Positions 6,192 through 7,421 of a stretch of DNA of 7,421 nucleotides are shown here, one piece after another. Source of the stretch: Bryobacteraceae bacterium (lineage in GTDB: Bacteria > Acidobacteriota > Terriglobia > Bryobacterales > Bryobacteraceae); NCBI GenBank assembly GCA_030039005.1, contig JASHQT010000444.1, forward strand, positions 1 through 7,421, written 5' to 3'. A program made the position numbers and the translations under genes. Under the pieces are notes generated by a model that saw nothing but the letters and a program-made list of their open reading frames with translations, made no database searches and had not been told where the DNA came from. Positions within the stretch are counted from its first letter, which is position 1, and every line of letters starts with the position of its first letter.

Positions 6192-7421
6192 TCAGGCGGG
6201 CGGTCCAGGGGAAGGCTCGCCATCGGGCACCGATGCCGATTGCGGTAGCAGCACTGACACGGTAGTGCCATGACCGAGGTTGCTGTCGATGCGCACCTCG
6301 CCCCCGTGCAGGAACACGATCTGCTTCACGATCGCCAGACCCAATCCGGCTCCTCCCGAATTGCGGGATCGCGCGGGATCGGCGCGGTAGAACCGGTCAA
6401 ATACATGCGGCAGGGCATCGGCGGAGATCCCGGAGCCGCTGTCGTGAACGTCGAGCCGAATTTTTCCATCTTGCCGCTCCGCGCTAAGCCAGATACGGTT
6501 CCCGGCCGAACAGTGGGCAAGCGCGTTCGATACCAGGTTTCCCAGAGCGCGCTGCAGCAACGCACGGTCCACCAGGGCCACCAGGCCGTCGTCCGCGCTG
6601 GCATCCAGCGCAACGCCCATTTCGGCGGCGGGCGCCTCGTAATAGTCGCACAAGTCGGCCAGCAGACGGCCGACATGTTCCGGCGTCCGCTTCAGATGAT
6701 CGCCCGGACTTTCCGAACGAGCGAGAAACAAAAGGGACTCCACCAGTTCGGACAGCCGTACCGATTCCTCCAGACACGACCCCAACACCTCGACGTATTC
6801 CTCCGGGGCTCGAGCCCGCGCCAAGGCCACCTCCGCTTCACCGCGAATGTTGTTCACTGGAGTCCGTAACTCGTGAGCGATATCGGCCGAAAACCGCGAT
6901 AAGCGTGCAAAGGATTCTTCCAGCCGTTCCAGCATGGCATTGAAAGCGGTTGCAAGAACACCCACCTCCACCGGATAACCCTCGGCCTGAATCCGCTCGT
7001 GGAGAGTGCTGGAGCCAATGCGGCGCGCGATTTCGGAGACTTCTTTCAACGGCCCAGTGCCCCTGCGAGCAATGGCGAAGCCCACAGCCGGACAAAAGAT
7101 GAGAGCGGCCGCCAGCACTGCCCACATCCACTCTCGCTGCCGCCCTAAGATGATCTGTTCCTGCGTGAGGTCTACGGCCGCCTGAATGGTCCAGACGTCT
7201 TTCCCGCCGGGATCGCGCGGTACCGTGGAGACAATCGCGCGATATGTTTCGCCGCTGGGCGAGTCAACCCAGAAAATTCCGCGATGCCTGGACGCTTCCT
7301 GCGCCACACGCGACGAGCTAAGATCTCGATTCATACCCGGCGTCGTGGACAGCGCCGCGCCGTTTGAGTCGAGCACGCGAACGTAAAACTTCTGGTACCG
7401 CCGGACCGCGGAGTCGATTTC
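6192..7421 (-). CDS. Membrane sensor histidine kinase, CusS/heavy-metal-sensor type (N-terminus outside window)
   Basis: The frame runs from the TGA at 6192-6194 to the right edge, giving 410 visible codons including the stop (409 residues) and reading EIDSAVRRYQKFYVRVLD at the edge; the GTG at 7376 is internal. The visible part starts in a periplasmic sensor region containing VLDSNG and TTPGM, as in heavy-metal sensor kinases. One membrane helix lies at ~98-119, then a HAMP domain with GPLKEVSEIA and FNAMLERLEESF, and a HisKA domain FSADIAHELRTP with the phospho-accepting His183. The ATPase domain shows N-box LGNLVSNALAH (~293-303), G1 DSGSGIS (~326-332), F-box VFDRFYRAD and G2 GGAGLGLAIV (~356-365). 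All catalytic motifs look intact. It should autophosphorylate in response to a periplasmic signal and pass phosphate to an OmpR-type regulator, which is normally encoded just upstream, beyond 7421. The signal is unknown; metal sensing is inferred from family only. The C-terminal tail is Pro/Gly-rich. Confidence 0.93.
   Translation of the reverse strand, partial: EIDSAVRRYQKFYVRVLDSNGAALSTTPGMNRDLSSSRVAQEASRHRGIFWVDSPSGETYRAIVSTVPRDPGGKDVWTIQAAVDLTQEQIILGRQREWMWAVLAAALIFCPAVGFAIARRGTGPLKEVSEIARRIGSSTLHERIQAEGYPVEVGVLATAFNAMLERLEESFARLSRFSADIAHELRTPVNNIRGEAEVALARARAPEEYVEVLGSCLEESVRLSELVESLLFLARSESPGDHLKRTPEHVGRLLADLCDYYEAPAAEMGVALDASADDGLVALVDRALLQRALGNLVSNALAHCSAGNRIWLSAERQDGKIRLDVHDSGSGISADALPHVFDRFYRADPARSRNSGGAGLGLAIVKQIVFLHGGEVRIDSNLGHGTTVSVLLPQSASVPDGEPSPGPPA

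Overview
The window is GC-rich bacterial DNA, densely coded on both strands. Its gene content (tandem paralogues of a small secreted family, secreted c-type cytochromes, a periplasmic ankyrin/toroid fusion, a metal-sensor-type histidine kinase) is most like soil Acidobacteriota of the Solibacter/Bryobacter type. That assignment rests on remembered family resemblance, not on a search.

Layout, left to right. (1) Positions 1-1402, plus strand: two tandem, translationally coupled paralogues of a family with conserved blocks such as CLPxGVPR and YEVTIDDPGAY. The first is cut by the left edge; the second is complete and has its own signal peptide. I recognise the family pattern but know no assigned function. 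(2) Positions 1412-3967, minus strand: a two-gene operon. A secreted di-haem cytochrome c of the MauG/cytochrome c peroxidase superfamily, possibly RoxA-like, is transcribed first. A SAM-dependent methyltransferase of the O-methyltransferase (family 2) type follows 9 bases later. (3) Positions 3968-4179: a divergent intergenic region with a good minus-strand promoter candidate, a weaker plus-strand -10 box and a very strong Shine-Dalgarno site. (4) Positions 4180-6186, plus strand: a 668-residue exported protein joining ankyrin repeats, one CXXCH haem motif and a squalene-cyclase/prenyltransferase-like alpha/alpha toroid. (5) Positions 6192-7421, minus strand: a membrane histidine kinase of the CusS/heavy-metal-sensor type, cut by the right edge. 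Its response regulator is probably just outside.

The central divergent pair is the most interesting part: an exported di-haem enzyme candidate and an exported ankyrin-haem-toroid fusion share one promoter region. A working idea, inferred and not shown, is a periplasmic redox module in which the fusion binds or presents a substrate or partner and the di-haem protein does the oxidation or peroxide chemistry. The pairing recalls periplasmic AnkB with catalase KatB in Pseudomonas. Both convergent gene pairs meet with only 9 and 5 bases between stop codons, so no room is left for ordinary terminators between them. I saw no tRNA, rRNA, CRISPR array, insertion sequence or phage gene.
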